The notes under the pieces: model-generated
Database searches by the model: none
What the model saw: the letters and a program-made list of their open reading frames with translations, nothing else
What the model was told of the DNA's origin: nothing
Translations under genes and position numbers: made by a program
Origin: Halovivax cerinus
GTDB lineage: Archaea; Halobacteriota; Halobacteria; Halobacteriales; Natrialbaceae
Length of the DNA stretch: 64,000 nucleotides
Assembly (NCBI RefSeq): GCF_024498195.1
Contig: NZ_CP101824.1
Coordinates: 1,364,001 to 1,428,000 of the forward strand
Direction: 5' to 3'
Part shown: one piece after another, positions 37,387 through 46,328 of the stretch
How positions within the stretch are numbered: position 1 is the stretch's first letter
Layout: each line of letters opens with the position of its first letter

Positions 37387-40300
37387 TCACGCTCGTCCGA
37401 TGCGGGAGAGCGCGACTGCGAGTCCGACCAGCGCCGCCAGTACGCCGAAGCCGGGGACGGACGACCCGTCGCCGGCTCCCGTCTCGTCGCCGGCGGATTC
37501 GGTCCCGCCGGCCGCACCGTCGGAGCCGTCGGTGTCGTCCGCCGAACCGGTCGACTCGCTCACCTCGACGGTCCCGACGTCCTCCCCGGCGACCGCGACC
37601 TCGTGCGTCCCGGTCGTCTCGACGGCCGTCGAGAGCGTGACCGTCCGCGTCGCGCCTGCCTCGACGGTCACCTGCCGCGTCGTCGCGACCTCGCCGTCGA
37701 TCGCGAGGGGCAGATCGATCGTCCCGGCGGCGTCCCCGGCGTTCTCGACGGTGATCGTCACCGAGAGTTCGTCGCCGAGCGCGATGGCGTTCGTCGCGAG
37801 TCGGTGATCGACGATGGAGACGTCGGGTCCACCGGTCGATGGCGGCGGTGCCGGGAGCCCACCGCCGCTTTGCTCCGTCACCGACACGGTGTGTTCGACC
37901 CTGTCGTCGCCGCTCTCGACGGCCAGCGTGTAGTTGCCGGCGGTTTCGGGCGTCCAGGCGACGGTCGCGGTCGCGTTCTCGCCGCTGTCGAGCGCAACGC
38001 CGGTGTCGTCGGTCTCGTTACCGTCGACCAGGAGGGCGAGGGACTCGTTCGTCGGCTCCATTCCGACGTTCTCGGCGTGGACCGACAGCGAAACGGGTTC
38101 GCCGACGACGGGATCTGCGGTGACGTCGGCGACCGCGAGCCCGACGGTGGCCGGCGCCGGCGTGACCGACTCGACCGTTCTGGTCGTCGCCGTCGTGGCG
38201 GGATCGTCGTTGGGGACGGCCGGTTCGGCGACGATCCGGACGGTCTCGCCGACTGCGAGCGCGTCGTCGTCGAGGTGGAACCTGACCGACTCGAACGTGG
38301 TGTTCGACGCACCCGACGCGACCGCCGTCCTGTCGCTCGCGAGCGTGGTCGTCGCGGTGCCGTTCGCGCCGACGCGGACCGCTGACACCGTCATCTCGGT
38401 TCCGATCGGCCCGGCGTTCGAGACGAGCCCGCGAACGACGAGCCCGTCCGTGCGGTTCAGGACCGTGACGTCTTCGTGGACCGTGACCGCGGGTCGGTAC
38501 AGCCACGTCGTCCGGTTCCCGGCCTCCGCGACCGCGTCGGTCGCGAGCGACCGACCGGGTTGGATTTCGACCGTCTCGGGTGCCGTTCGATCGAGGTCGG
38601 CCGGGTCGACGGTCGCGTTCCACGTCGCCGTTCCGTCGACGGCCACGCGGTCGACGGTCGTCTCGGCGACGACTGCGTCGCCGTCGCGGATGGCGACCGG
38701 AACGTCGGTCGCGACGGCGCCGCCGTCGTTCGCGATATCGACCGCGATCGTTCCGTTCTCCGGATCCGCGACGGTGACCACGTCGACCGAGAGAGCCGGG
38801 CTGGCGACGCGGATGGTGGCGTCGGCGCCACGTTCGACCGCGGCGGCCTCCGTCGACCCGCCGCCGGTCGATGGGGACGACGCCGCTGTGTGCGCCCCGG
38901 TGGCGGTGCTCGGCGGTGGCGCGGCCTCGGTGCCGTCAATCGGCGTGGGCGCGGCCTCGGTGTCGGCGGTCGTCCCGGCCTCGACCGACAGATCGAATCG
39001 ACCCGACGCCGGCACCGGCACGTCGAACGTTCCGGTCGCCGTCGCGTCGGTTCGGATGGGGTCGACCGTCGACGTTCCGAGCGTCGTTCCGTTGCCAGCT
39101 TCGATGGTCACGTTCACCGGGGCCGTCCCGTTCAGGTCGCCGACGTTCGAGACGGTGTAGTCGATCGGGACGCGGTCACCGACGGTCGCGTCCGATGGGC
39201 CGTCCACCGAGAGCGCGTACCGTGGGCGGAACCGGTGCTCGTAGGCGAACACGTCGTTCGTCGCCGTCGCCGAGACGTTCGTGGCGGCGAAGGTGGTGAG
39301 GAACGTGCCGTCGTCAGTCAGCGCGGTCGCCGGGTACCAGACGGCGAGGTCGTCCGCCGGCGGCTCGGCGAACTGGTGATCGTCGATCCAGCCGTCCCCG
39401 CGGTCCAGCCGGTAGACGAGATCGTTCGCGCCGGTCCCGTTCAGGCGGGCCCGGTAGGTCAGGACCGTCTCGTTTCCGTTCGCATCGAGCGAGAGACCCG
39501 TGATGCCGGCGGTATCGTCGTCAGGACGGAGTCGGGACGCGTTTCCGGCTCGACCCTCGACGAGTCGCGGTTCGGTGACGTTGCCTTCGACCCAGGCGAC
39601 TCGCTCGCCAGCGGTCGCCAGGTCGGAGACGCTCGCCGCCGGGTAGCTGTTCCGTTCGACCACGGCGTCGTCGACGCTGGCACGCTCGACCGCCGTTGCC
39701 CCGTCGTCGGTGGCGACGTACGCGAGCGACGCGTTCGGACTTTCGGGGGCGGGACCCACTGCCGGTGTGCGGGCGTTCGCTATCGTGTCCAGACGAGTCG
39801 CGGCCCCGTCGGTGCCGATCGACGCGACGGCGACGTCGGTCCCGGTGACGGTCGTCTCGTTCGTCCCGACGTCGGCGAGCTCGTCTCGCGCCCAGGCCAG
39901 GGTCCACCCGTCGCCGGTCCAGGCGACCGTCGGCGAGCGATCTCGCGTGCTCGCGTTCTCCAGCACGGTCGGGTCACTCCAGGTCTGGCCGTCGGAGACG
40001 GCGTAAGCGATCTCGTAGTCGTCGAACGCCTCGGCGGGATCGTCGAACGACTCGAGCGGCGTGTCGATTCGTGTCCAGGCGGCGAGGAGGCGACCGTCGT
40101 CGGACGCCGCGAGCACCGGCCGGCGATCGTGGACGGTGTTGTCGGTGAGCCACGTCTGCGGCCCCCACTCACCGTCGTCGCGGGTTCGGATCGCGATGTC
40201 CTGGCCATCGGCGACTGATTTGTTCGCCGCCTGTCGGCTCCAGGCGAGGCTGACAGTGCCGTTCGTCGCGGCGATCGCCGGCTGTCCGTCCTCCAGACTC

Positions 40301-42870
40301 CGGTTCGTGAGACGGACGAAGCGGCCGGTTCGGCCGGCCGACGGCGACAGTTCGGCCGTCGCGGCGAGCGCGCTCCCGCGCTCGTCGACGCTCGGCACGC
40401 CGGGGGCGGGAACCGATCCGTGTCGCGTCGGCAGTCGCCAGTCGGCCTCGTCCGCCGTGGTGGCGACGGCGAGCGAGGACGTGCCCGAACCGAGCGAGTG
40501 GTTGTACGGACCGACGGTGAAGTCGACGAGCTCCTTGCCGCTCATCTTCGCCCAGCCGTTGCCCTCGACCCAGACCTCGCCGCTGAGATTTCGCTCCGGC
40601 GTGCCGACGTCGAAACTGCCCTCGAGCCCGCCGGTGGCGCTCACGCCGACGCTGCCACCCGGAGCGGGTGTCTGTGTCCCGACCGTGAGGGAGGCTCCCG
40701 GCGTGACGGTCCCGTTCTGGAAAGCGAACGTCTCGTTGAACTCGCCCTCCATCGCGAGCGACGGGGTGACCGTCGTCTCGACGCCGATGGGATCGAAGTA
40801 CGGCGGGTCCACTTGCATCGGCGGGCCGACCTGCGCGGAGAGGCTCGCCTCCGCTCGCGCGGACGCCCGGACGAACTGGAGGCGCTCCTCGAACGTCGCG
40901 TCGGCCGAGACGTCCGCCTCGAAGCCGTATCCCATCAGATCGGTCGAGAAGCCGCCGCTCCCGTAGCCGGTCGCCCGACGGGTGTAGCTGTCGTACTCGA
41001 CTCCGACTGTGGGACCGCCGGTGAACTGCGGCGCGGACGCGTCGAGCGGGACACCCCCGATCGAGAAGTCGTAGGACAGGTCGAACGGCCTGTAGGCCAT
41101 GTCTATCGTCCCGTTGTCGACGCCCATCGACACGCCGCTACCCCCGTGAACGAGCCAGGTCATCCACTCGGGAACCGGCTGCACCGGGACGTACCGTCTG
41201 GCGGTGTAGTTGTTCCCGCTCTCGTTGACGGCCGTGACCGTCAGGTGGTTCGACGCGCTCAGATTGCCGAGGTCGAACTCGGCCGCGTACGTCTCTGCCG
41301 TCTGCGGGACCGTGACCGTCTCGTTTCCGAGGTCGAACCGAACGTGATCGAATTGGGTTCCGTCCTCGAACGTGGCCGTGAACGTCTCGGTGTAGTTGAC
41401 CGAGGCGAGCGGGACGCCGCCCGTTTCACGGGTGATGGATTCGACCCCGCCGCTCGACGCCGAGACGACGACTTCGCGGGTGTAAGTTCGCCCGTCGACG
41501 TGGAGCGTCACCGGGTAGGTGCCGGCCTCCTCGTAGACGTGCGCGACGCGCTTTCCCACCGCCGCCTCCCCGTCGCCGAACTCCCAGTAGTGGCGATCGC
41601 CGTCCCGACCGGCGAAGGAGACCGCCGTCCACGAACTGGGCGACTTCGGTCCGTAGGTGAACCCGAGCGCCGTCCGGGGTTCGACGTCCGTCTCCACCTG
41701 AACCGTCCCGGCGGTCGGGTCGTCGAGGCGGGTCGAGCCGACGCGCTCGCCGTCGAACCGGACGACGACGTCCAGGTAGTCGTCACTGCGGAACGTAGAC
41801 GGCTGCTGTACGTCGAAGGTCCGCGTCGTCCCGTTCGCGTCGGTGACGGTCCGGTGCCAGGTCGTCCCCTCGTCCGAGACCAGTTCGACTGTCGCACCGG
41901 GGAACGCCGTCTCGCCGTCGTCCAGCAGCACCGAGACGTCGATCGGGACGGTGTCCGGAACCGTGATCGTCTCCGAGTGCGTGGTGTCGGCCTCGACCGA
42001 GACGCTCTTCGAACCGACGAACGCGTCTTCGACGAAGGCCTCGACGGTGTAGGTCTCGCCGCTCGGCAGGTCTTCTATCGTGTGTGGGAGCGGGATACCG
42101 TTTGTGTTCCGACCCGAGTACTTCCCGAGGCGGTCGCCGCTCTCGTTGGAGACGACGATCTCGCTCAGGGTCTCCACGCTCGTCCCGTCGCGGGTGACGT
42201 CCAGTTCGATGTCCCCTGGCGGCTGAGAGAGCACGGTGACCGTCTTGGGCTCCGTCCGTCCGTTCGGTCCCGTCCCGACGAGTTCAGTCGACTCGCCCGT
42301 CTCGAGCCCGAGGTCGTCCGAGACGTGTGCGAAGAAGGAGACGATCTCCCTGTCCGAACCGATATCCGACTTGCACTTCTCAAATCCGCCGGATCCTGTC
42401 TCCCGGAAGCAGAACTCACCACCCGGTGAGGCCGAGACGTTTAGCACCACGGTGATGGTGTCGTCCACGGTCGGGTCCGAATCCGGGGGATAGTCCCAGA
42501 ACACGGAGTCGGCCGCGGGTTCGGTCCCGCTGGTGGTGTTCGCAGTTCCGACAGTAGTCCGTCGGCGGTCCCGGATCGGCGTCGTCTCGCGGTCAGCCGT
42601 GTCGCCACCAGTCGACGCAGCGGCCGGTGACGTCGGCCACGCGGTCGCTGGCGATCCGTCGATCGACACGGTCGATCCCCGGATGGGCCCGGAGACCCCC
42701 GCCGTCGTTGGCGCTCCGATTCCGGACTGGTCCACGTCCGAACCCGGAACGGTGCTTCCCGATATCCCGTCGCCCCCGGCGCCGACCCCGCCGGCGAGAC
42801 CGCCGATGGCGACCACGGCGACGATCACGAACAGTACCGCACGCTCGGCGCGAACGCCCTCCCGTAGCAT
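37387..42870 (-). CDS. Giant PGF-CTERM surface protein with PKD and CARDB domains
   Basis: The 1827-residue exported protein has a signal helix (about 10-32). A PKD domain follows (about 410-475, HYWEFGDGEAAVGKRVAHVY). The middle part contains propeller-like repeats (about 857-1190) that carry motifs such as SPTVAWTGDGWTLAWARDE. Several CARDB-like domains (about 1220-1770) share the pattern YTVSNVGDLNGT or VTVENAGDAAGT. The tail SSVPGFGVLAALVGLAVALS is a PGF-CTERM signal for archaeosortase processing. Sequons are abundant. A TATA-like box lies about 30 bases upstream of the ATG at 42870. It is probably an envelope-anchored binding or structural protein. Confidence 0.85.
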   Translation of the reverse strand: MLREGVRAERAVLFVIVAVVAIGGLAGGVGAGGDGISGSTVPGSDVDQSGIGAPTTAGVSGPIRGSTVSIDGSPATAWPTSPAAASTGGDTADRETTPIRDRRRTTVGTANTTSGTEPAADSVFWDYPPDSDPTVDDTITVVLNVSASPGGEFCFRETGSGGFEKCKSDIGSDREIVSFFAHVSDDLGLETGESTELVGTGPNGRTEPKTVTVLSQPPGDIELDVTRDGTSVETLSEIVVSNESGDRLGKYSGRNTNGIPLPHTIEDLPSGETYTVEAFVEDAFVGSKSVSVEADTTHSETITVPDTVPIDVSVLLDDGETAFPGATVELVSDEGTTWHRTVTDANGTTRTFDVQQPSTFRSDDYLDVVVRFDGERVGSTRLDDPTAGTVQVETDVEPRTALGFTYGPKSPSSWTAVSFAGRDGDRHYWEFGDGEAAVGKRVAHVYEEAGTYPVTLHVDGRTYTREVVVSASSGGVESITRETGGVPLASVNYTETFTATFEDGTQFDHVRFDLGNETVTVPQTAETYAAEFDLGNLSASNHLTVTAVNESGNNYTARRYVPVQPVPEWMTWLVHGGSGVSMGVDNGTIDMAYRPFDLSYDFSIGGVPLDASAPQFTGGPTVGVEYDSYTRRATGYGSGGFSTDLMGYGFEADVSADATFEERLQFVRASARAEASLSAQVGPPMQVDPPYFDPIGVETTVTPSLAMEGEFNETFAFQNGTVTPGASLTVGTQTPAPGGSVGVSATGGLEGSFDVGTPERNLSGEVWVEGNGWAKMSGKELVDFTVGPYNHSLGSGTSSLAVATTADEADWRLPTRHGSVPAPGVPSVDERGSALAATAELSPSAGRTGRFVRLTNRSLEDGQPAIAATNGTVSLAWSRQAANKSVADGQDIAIRTRDDGEWGPQTWLTDNTVHDRRPVLAASDDGRLLAAWTRIDTPLESFDDPAEAFDDYEIAYAVSDGQTWSDPTVLENASTRDRSPTVAWTGDGWTLAWARDELADVGTNETTVTGTDVAVASIGTDGAATRLDTIANARTPAVGPAPESPNASLAYVATDDGATAVERASVDDAVVERNSYPAASVSDLATAGERVAWVEGNVTEPRLVEGRAGNASRLRPDDDTAGITGLSLDANGNETVLTYRARLNGTGANDLVYRLDRGDGWIDDHQFAEPPADDLAVWYPATALTDDGTFLTTFAATNVSATATNDVFAYEHRFRPRYALSVDGPSDATVGDRVPIDYTVSNVGDLNGTAPVNVTIEAGNGTTLGTSTVDPIRTDATATGTFDVPVPASGRFDLSVEAGTTADTEAAPTPIDGTEAAPPPSTATGAHTAASSPSTGGGSTEAAAVERGADATIRVASPALSVDVVTVADPENGTIAVDIANDGGAVATDVPVAIRDGDAVVAETTVDRVAVDGTATWNATVDPADLDRTAPETVEIQPGRSLATDAVAEAGNRTTWLYRPAVTVHEDVTVLNRTDGLVVRGLVSNAGPIGTEMTVSAVRVGANGTATTTLASDRTAVASGASNTTFESVRFHLDDDALAVGETVRIVAEPAVPNDDPATTATTRTVESVTPAPATVGLAVADVTADPVVGEPVSLSVHAENVGMEPTNESLALLVDGNETDDTGVALDSGENATATVAWTPETAGNYTLAVESGDDRVEHTVSVTEQSGGGLPAPPPSTGGPDVSIVDHRLATNAIALGDELSVTITVENAGDAAGTIDLPLAIDGEVATTRQVTVEAGATRTVTLSTAVETTGTHEVAVAGEDVGTVEVSESTGSADDTDGSDGAAGGTESAGDETGAGDGSSVPGFGVLAALVGLAVALSRIGRA

Positions 42871-43287
42871 CAGATAGTGACACTCTTACCTCCTACCGTT
42901 ATATATCGATACTGGCCGGTTCGCCGCGAGATTTGCCTCAGGCGGCCGTTCAGGCGACCGTTGGGAATTCCGATGGGCTATTTTTCTCGTGTTTCGCGTC
43001 ACACGTCGGTACGACACCGTGTCGAGTTTTCGAGCGGCAACTGATCGCGTCCGTCGTCCGAGCGGATTCGTATCGTGCCGCGAGATGCAGTCTGCCGGTC
43101 GAGCACGGACGCATCCGACGGAGACGGGTGTCGATCCGCTCGTGATCCCCGCTCCGTCGTCATCCGTCGTCGATGCGAGGCCGGTCATCCAGGTGGCAGG
43201 TACCGACCCACCGTCGTTCTCGTCGGTCGCCCGCAGATCGCTCGGGGTCCTGCTGTCGGTCGAGTGTCGTTGGCGAACCCGGTCGAC
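42871..43287. other. Intergenic with promoter of the giant surface protein
   Basis: 417 bases. ttatatatc at 42899-42907 is the probable TATA box of the minus-strand gene ending at 37387. Open frames in the rest show no recognisable protein. Confidence 0.45.
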
Positions 43288-43416
43288 TCAGTCGTCGGCC
43301 GAGTCGCCGGCCGTACGCCGCTCGGCGATGTGCTCCCAGATCTCCGTGCACCCGGCGCCATCGGGTAGTTCGTCCAGATGCTCCGTCGGACGGTCGTCGT
43401 CAGTATCGTTACTCAT
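43288..43416 (-). CDS. Small acidic protein, 42 residues
   Basis: A complete short gene with ATG at 43416 and TGA at 43288. The product contains DELPDGAGCTEIWEHIAERR within an Asp-rich sequence. Codon choice is GC-rich at third positions and a TATA-like gaatattc lies about 30 bases upstream. The central GCTEIWEH block looks conserved in type with other haloarchaeal micro-proteins I recall, but I cannot name a function. It is divergent from the TrmB-type regulator. Confidence 0.6.
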   Translation of the reverse strand: MSNDTDDDRPTEHLDELPDGAGCTEIWEHIAERRTAGDSADD

Positions 43417-43607
43417 ATTCCTAGTAACTCCCATTCACTCGTGGAGTATGAATATTCTGGTTACACGTCCACCACCGTCCGGATCGGACACCCGCGGGTC
43501 ACCGTCCGAGTCGCCGGCTCGGTCCGCTCCTCGAATGCGCTGTCGCCCCGTCGCCGGCGTCGTTCGTTCGACCGCTGTCGTGGACCTCGCGGCCGGCGAC
43601 TCGCACA

Positions 43608-43616
43608 CTTTTATGT
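43608..43616 (+). promoter_or_regulatory. TATA box of the TrmB-type regulator
   Basis: cttttatgt, 27 bases before the ATG at 43639; it favours this start over longer open frames. Confidence 0.55.
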
Positions 43617-43638
43617 CCGGTCCGACGAAGGCCCGAGC

Positions 43639-44496
43639 ATGGAACGGCCCGATACGGAGTCTCTCCTCTCTACGCTCGGATTGAAGGAGTACGAGGCGAC
43701 TGCCCTGGAACACCTGATCGAGTTCGGGCGAACGACGGCGCCGACGATCGCCGACGCGACCGGCATCCCCAAGGCCAGGGTGTACGACGTGCTCGAATCG
43801 CTCGCCGAGACGGGCTTCATCGAGATCATCCCCGGTCGGCCGAAGGAGTACCAGCCGAAACCGCCCGAGACGATCCTCGAACGCGCGATCGAGAACCATC
43901 GTCAGCGGTTCGTATCGGAGCGAGAGACCATCGAATCCATCCGCGAGGACTTCCTGGCGCAGTTCGAGCCGCTGTTCGAATCGGCGAGCAGCTCGGTCTC
44001 CCCCACCGAGGAACTCTTCCACGTGGTCGACGTCGGGACGCCGAGCGAAACCGAGACGCGCCGGCTCTACCACGACGCCGCGGACGCGGTGTACGTCCTC
44101 ACGAAGAGCTTCGAGTATCTCGATAGCGTCGAACCCGCTCTCAGGGACGCGCTCGATTCGGGCGTGTCCGTCTCCGTCCTCTTTCTCGATCCGTCGCACT
44201 TGTCCGCCGACAACCGGGCCGTCCAGCGCGACATCGTCGAGCGCATCGACGCGACGTACCCCGAGATCGCGTACCGTTACAGCACGCACAAGCTCCCCTG
44301 GCGCGGGACGTTCGCCGATCCGAGCATGGACTACGACTCGGGCGACGCCGTCTTGCTCGTCGAGGACCCGGACTTGCCGCTGCACCAGCGCCAGGCGGCG
44401 CTCACGGACAACGGCGCGTTCATCGCCGGCCTCAAGCGCCACTTCGACCTCATCTGGGGGTACGACAGCACCGTGGAGCCATCGGACGACGAGTGA
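43639..44496 (+). CDS. TrmB family transcriptional regulator
   Basis: The 285-residue regulator has an N-terminal winged helix (about 8-75) with LSTLGLKEYEATALEHLIEF and ATGIPKARVYDVLESL, the TrmB signature. A short coiled coil (about 80-110) leads to a C-terminal TrmB-like effector domain that in relatives binds sugars or related ligands. TrmB proteins bind DNA at sugar or metabolic promoters and repress or activate them. Its own targets are not visible; the giant surface protein, the 42-residue protein or the sugar genes downstream are candidates. Confidence 0.88.
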   Translation: MERPDTESLLSTLGLKEYEATALEHLIEFGRTTAPTIADATGIPKARVYDVLESLAETGFIEIIPGRPKEYQPKPPETILERAIENHRQRFVSERETIESIREDFLAQFEPLFESASSSVSPTEELFHVVDVGTPSETETRRLYHDAADAVYVLTKSFEYLDSVEPALRDALDSGVSVSVLFLDPSHLSADNRAVQRDIVERIDATYPEIAYRYSTHKLPWRGTFADPSMDYDSGDAVLLVEDPDLPLHQRQAALTDNGAFIAGLKRHFDLIWGYDSTVEPSDDE

Positions 44497-44506
44497 TCGA
44501 CGGGGC

Positions 44507-44547
44507 TCGCTCCGTTCTCGAACGCGGGTCGCTCCGTTCTCGACGGG
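44507..44547. repeat. 22-bp tandem duplication
   Basis: tcgctccgttctcgaacgcg starts at 44507 and recurs with changes at 44529, directly after the regulator gene. Confidence 0.55.
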
Positions 44548-44636
44548 CCACTCCGCATCCGAATCGATTTCAATCCGTTCCCGAATCGGGTTCCGCGTCC
44601 GTGAATCGGTCCTCGTGTTCGTCCGAACCGATCTCG

Positions 44637-45332
44637 CTACGCGTCCGATTCGATCCGAGCGCGCTGCTCGCGGAGGAACTCGATCACTGCGTCGATCTCC
44701 CGTTCGGGAACAGTTCGCCGTTCGAACACCCCCTTGAACGCGTCCGCGAAATTCTCGCCGGTGAGTCGTTCGAGGACGATCTCGATGCGATCGGCGAGTT
44801 TCTCGGGGGCGCCGCGGTGGAGGTGGCTGGCGACCCGGTCGAAATCCGCACTCGTTGCGAGTGCGACTAGATCACGGGTGTCAGCTCGGCGACCGCTGTG
44901 GAGTTTCAGCGCGAATAGCAACTCCCGCTCCGGAATTTTCGCACGTATCGGGCGGACGGTTCGAAGTTCCTCGCTAACGGCGTGTTGTAGCAGGTACCGA
45001 TAGGACCACTCGGCTTCGGTCTGTCGACAGCCGAGGACGTCGACCATCGCGTCGACGTGAACGGGGTTCCCGACGTCTTTCTCGTACCGAACGGTCCGAC
45101 CGTCGTACAGCGCGTTTCGCTCGAAGTCGGCGATGTTCTCGTACCCGCAGTCGGCGAGCAGTGACGTGTAGTCGTCCACCACTCGGCCGGGAACGACGAG
45201 GTCGACGTCGGTCGTGAACCGCTGGTCGAACGCTGCGATCGCCCAACCGCCGACCAGTACGTACGGCAGATCGGCATCGATGATGGTCTCCAGCGTCTCA
45301 AGCAACGCCGCTTCGCGGTCGCCCACACTCAT
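44637..45332 (-). CDS. AbiEii-like nucleotidyltransferase toxin
   Basis: The 231-residue protein has the minimal nucleotidyltransferase motif VGGWAIAAFDQRFTTDVDLV (residues 27-46), with GGW at 28-30 and the metal pair Asp42/Asp44. A downstream ALKLHSGRRADTRDLVALA motif matches the AbiEii/AbiGii pattern K...R.xDxxDL. These enzymes act as toxins of type IV toxin-antitoxin systems and can give abortive phage defence. Its ATG overlaps the TGA of the upstream gene (ATGA), so the pair is coupled. The C-terminal half is helical. It could also be a housekeeping nucleotidyltransferase, but the gene pair supports a toxin. Confidence 0.75.
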   Translation of the reverse strand: MSVGDREAALLETLETIIDADLPYVLVGGWAIAAFDQRFTTDVDLVVPGRVVDDYTSLLADCGYENIADFERNALYDGRTVRYEKDVGNPVHVDAMVDVLGCRQTEAEWSYRYLLQHAVSEELRTVRPIRAKIPERELLFALKLHSGRRADTRDLVALATSADFDRVASHLHRGAPEKLADRIEIVLERLTGENFADAFKGVFERRTVPEREIDAVIEFLREQRARIESDA

Positions 45333-46003
45333 GGTCGGAGGCAGGGATCCTCGTGAGAGGCATCGACGTCGAGGTCGTACGCTTCGGCGAGTTGTTCCAG
45401 CGCGGGTTCGTAATTCACCCGGTAGTCCAGCATGTGATCGACCGTCTCTGCCAGTGGGACGACCGGATACCCGTCGACCCACTCGCGCGTCCAGTCGTCG
45501 GAGTGTGGGAACAACACGTACGAGATGCTCGCGTCGAACTCGGCCGGGTCCGGACGCGTCTCGATCGTACTCGGTATCCCGAACTCGTCGAAGAACGCCG
45601 TCCATCGACCGACGTCTCGCTCGTCGACGCGAACGAATATGGGATAGTCGTCGGGCCCGCGAGCGATTTGATAGCCGCCGTTCGTCCAGACGTACACGGC
45701 GTCGATCTTCGTGTACGCGAAGGGCAATCCAGAAAAGTGCGGCACGAGGTAGGCTTCGTCTCTCCCCGGCGCCGTCGAGCGGGAGATGGTGGCGACGAGG
45801 TCGTAGCACCGCTCCCTGACGGCGTAGTTTTCGACGTAGACACCGTCGTCCCGCCGGACGAATTCGGCGGATTCCAGGCGTTCGATCCAGTCGTACACCC
45901 AGGAGTAGGAGCCGTCGACTTTCTGCGCGATCCGTCGGATCGAGTCGCCCGGCCGAATCGACAGCAGTATCTTCGCGGCGGTCGCATCGACGTACTCCAG
46001 CAT
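45329..46003 (-). CDS. AbiEi-like winged-helix antitoxin/regulator
   Basis: The 224-residue protein has an N-terminal winged helix (about 5-65; IRRIAQKVDGSYSWVYDWIE is its recognition region). A C-terminal domain of about 150 residues contains YPIFVRVDERDVGRWTAFFD. It precedes the nucleotidyltransferase and overlaps it by 4 bases, exactly the order of AbiEi antitoxins that repress their own promoter. A TATA-like ctatattag (46029-46037) lies about 30 bases before its start, with an inverted repeat between them that could be the operator. Confidence 0.72.
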   Translation of the reverse strand: MLEYVDATAAKILLSIRPGDSIRRIAQKVDGSYSWVYDWIERLESAEFVRRDDGVYVENYAVRERCYDLVATISRSTAPGRDEAYLVPHFSGLPFAYTKIDAVYVWTNGGYQIARGPDDYPIFVRVDERDVGRWTAFFDEFGIPSTIETRPDPAEFDASISYVLFPHSDDWTREWVDGYPVVPLAETVDHMLDYRVNYEPALEQLAEAYDLDVDASHEDPCLRP

Positions 46004-46014
46004 GCGTGACTATC

Positions 46015-46025
46015 GGTATTGTACC
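46015..46025. promoter_or_regulatory. Possible operator of the AbiE-like operon
   Basis: ggta-ttg-tacc is an 11-base inverted repeat between the TATA-like box and the start codon at 46003, the place expected for autorepression. Inferred only from symmetry and position. Confidence 0.35.
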
Positions 46026-46028
46026 TAT

Positions 46029-46037
46029 CTATATTAG
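46029..46037 (-). promoter_or_regulatory. TATA box of the AbiE-like operon
   Basis: ctaatatag on the minus strand, about 30 bases upstream of the ATG at 46003. Confidence 0.5.
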
Positions 46038-46291
46038 CGTTACTCCGAGATATGGGGCGCAATTTCGGATATGTGGTGTAGAGTTATCGGTATAGAAATA
46101 TTCTCTGTGGCTGACTGGACCGACCGATCGCGACGGCTGGTCGCTTCAGTGAACGGCTTCGCCTGTAGAACGCGTGTCCGAGCGCGTAACGCGGTCGGCG
46201 TCGATATCCGCGGGCACGTCTCGGGGTTGCTGGCGGTTGGGTCCGGATCACGACTGCACATCCGCCGCCGGAGACCATCACAGCGACACGA

Positions 46292-46328
46292 GGAGCACGC
46301 CCACGGCTTCAGCCGTGAGAGGGTGTCA
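46292..46328 (+). mobile_element. Possible IS605/IS1341-type right-end remnant
   Basis: A perfect 7-bp stem cacggct/agccgtg with a 2-base loop (46302-46317) is followed by gagagggtgtca. This pairing of a gct-tc-agc hairpin with a terminal tgtca resembles the right ends of haloarchaeal IS200/IS605-IS1341 (TnpB) elements as I remember them. No transposase or TnpB gene is present. The tgtca end supplies the stop codon (46326-46328) of the minus-strand epimerase. A simple hairpin terminator is the alternative. Confidence 0.4.

Noticed and set aside
36728-37517. Protein-coding frames across the repeat array
   Set aside because: Alternating 24- and 25-base units shift the frame; the open frames are repeat artefacts rich in Arg, His, Thr and Gly.
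42886-43188. 100-residue minus-strand frame upstream of the giant surface protein
   Set aside because: Basic, low-complexity composition unlike haloarchaeal proteins, and it contains the promoter region of the neighbour.
46302-46317. Simple intrinsic terminator for the epimerase
   Set aside because: Not excluded, but there is no T-tract and the downstream tgtca end fits an insertion-sequence end better; kept as alternative.
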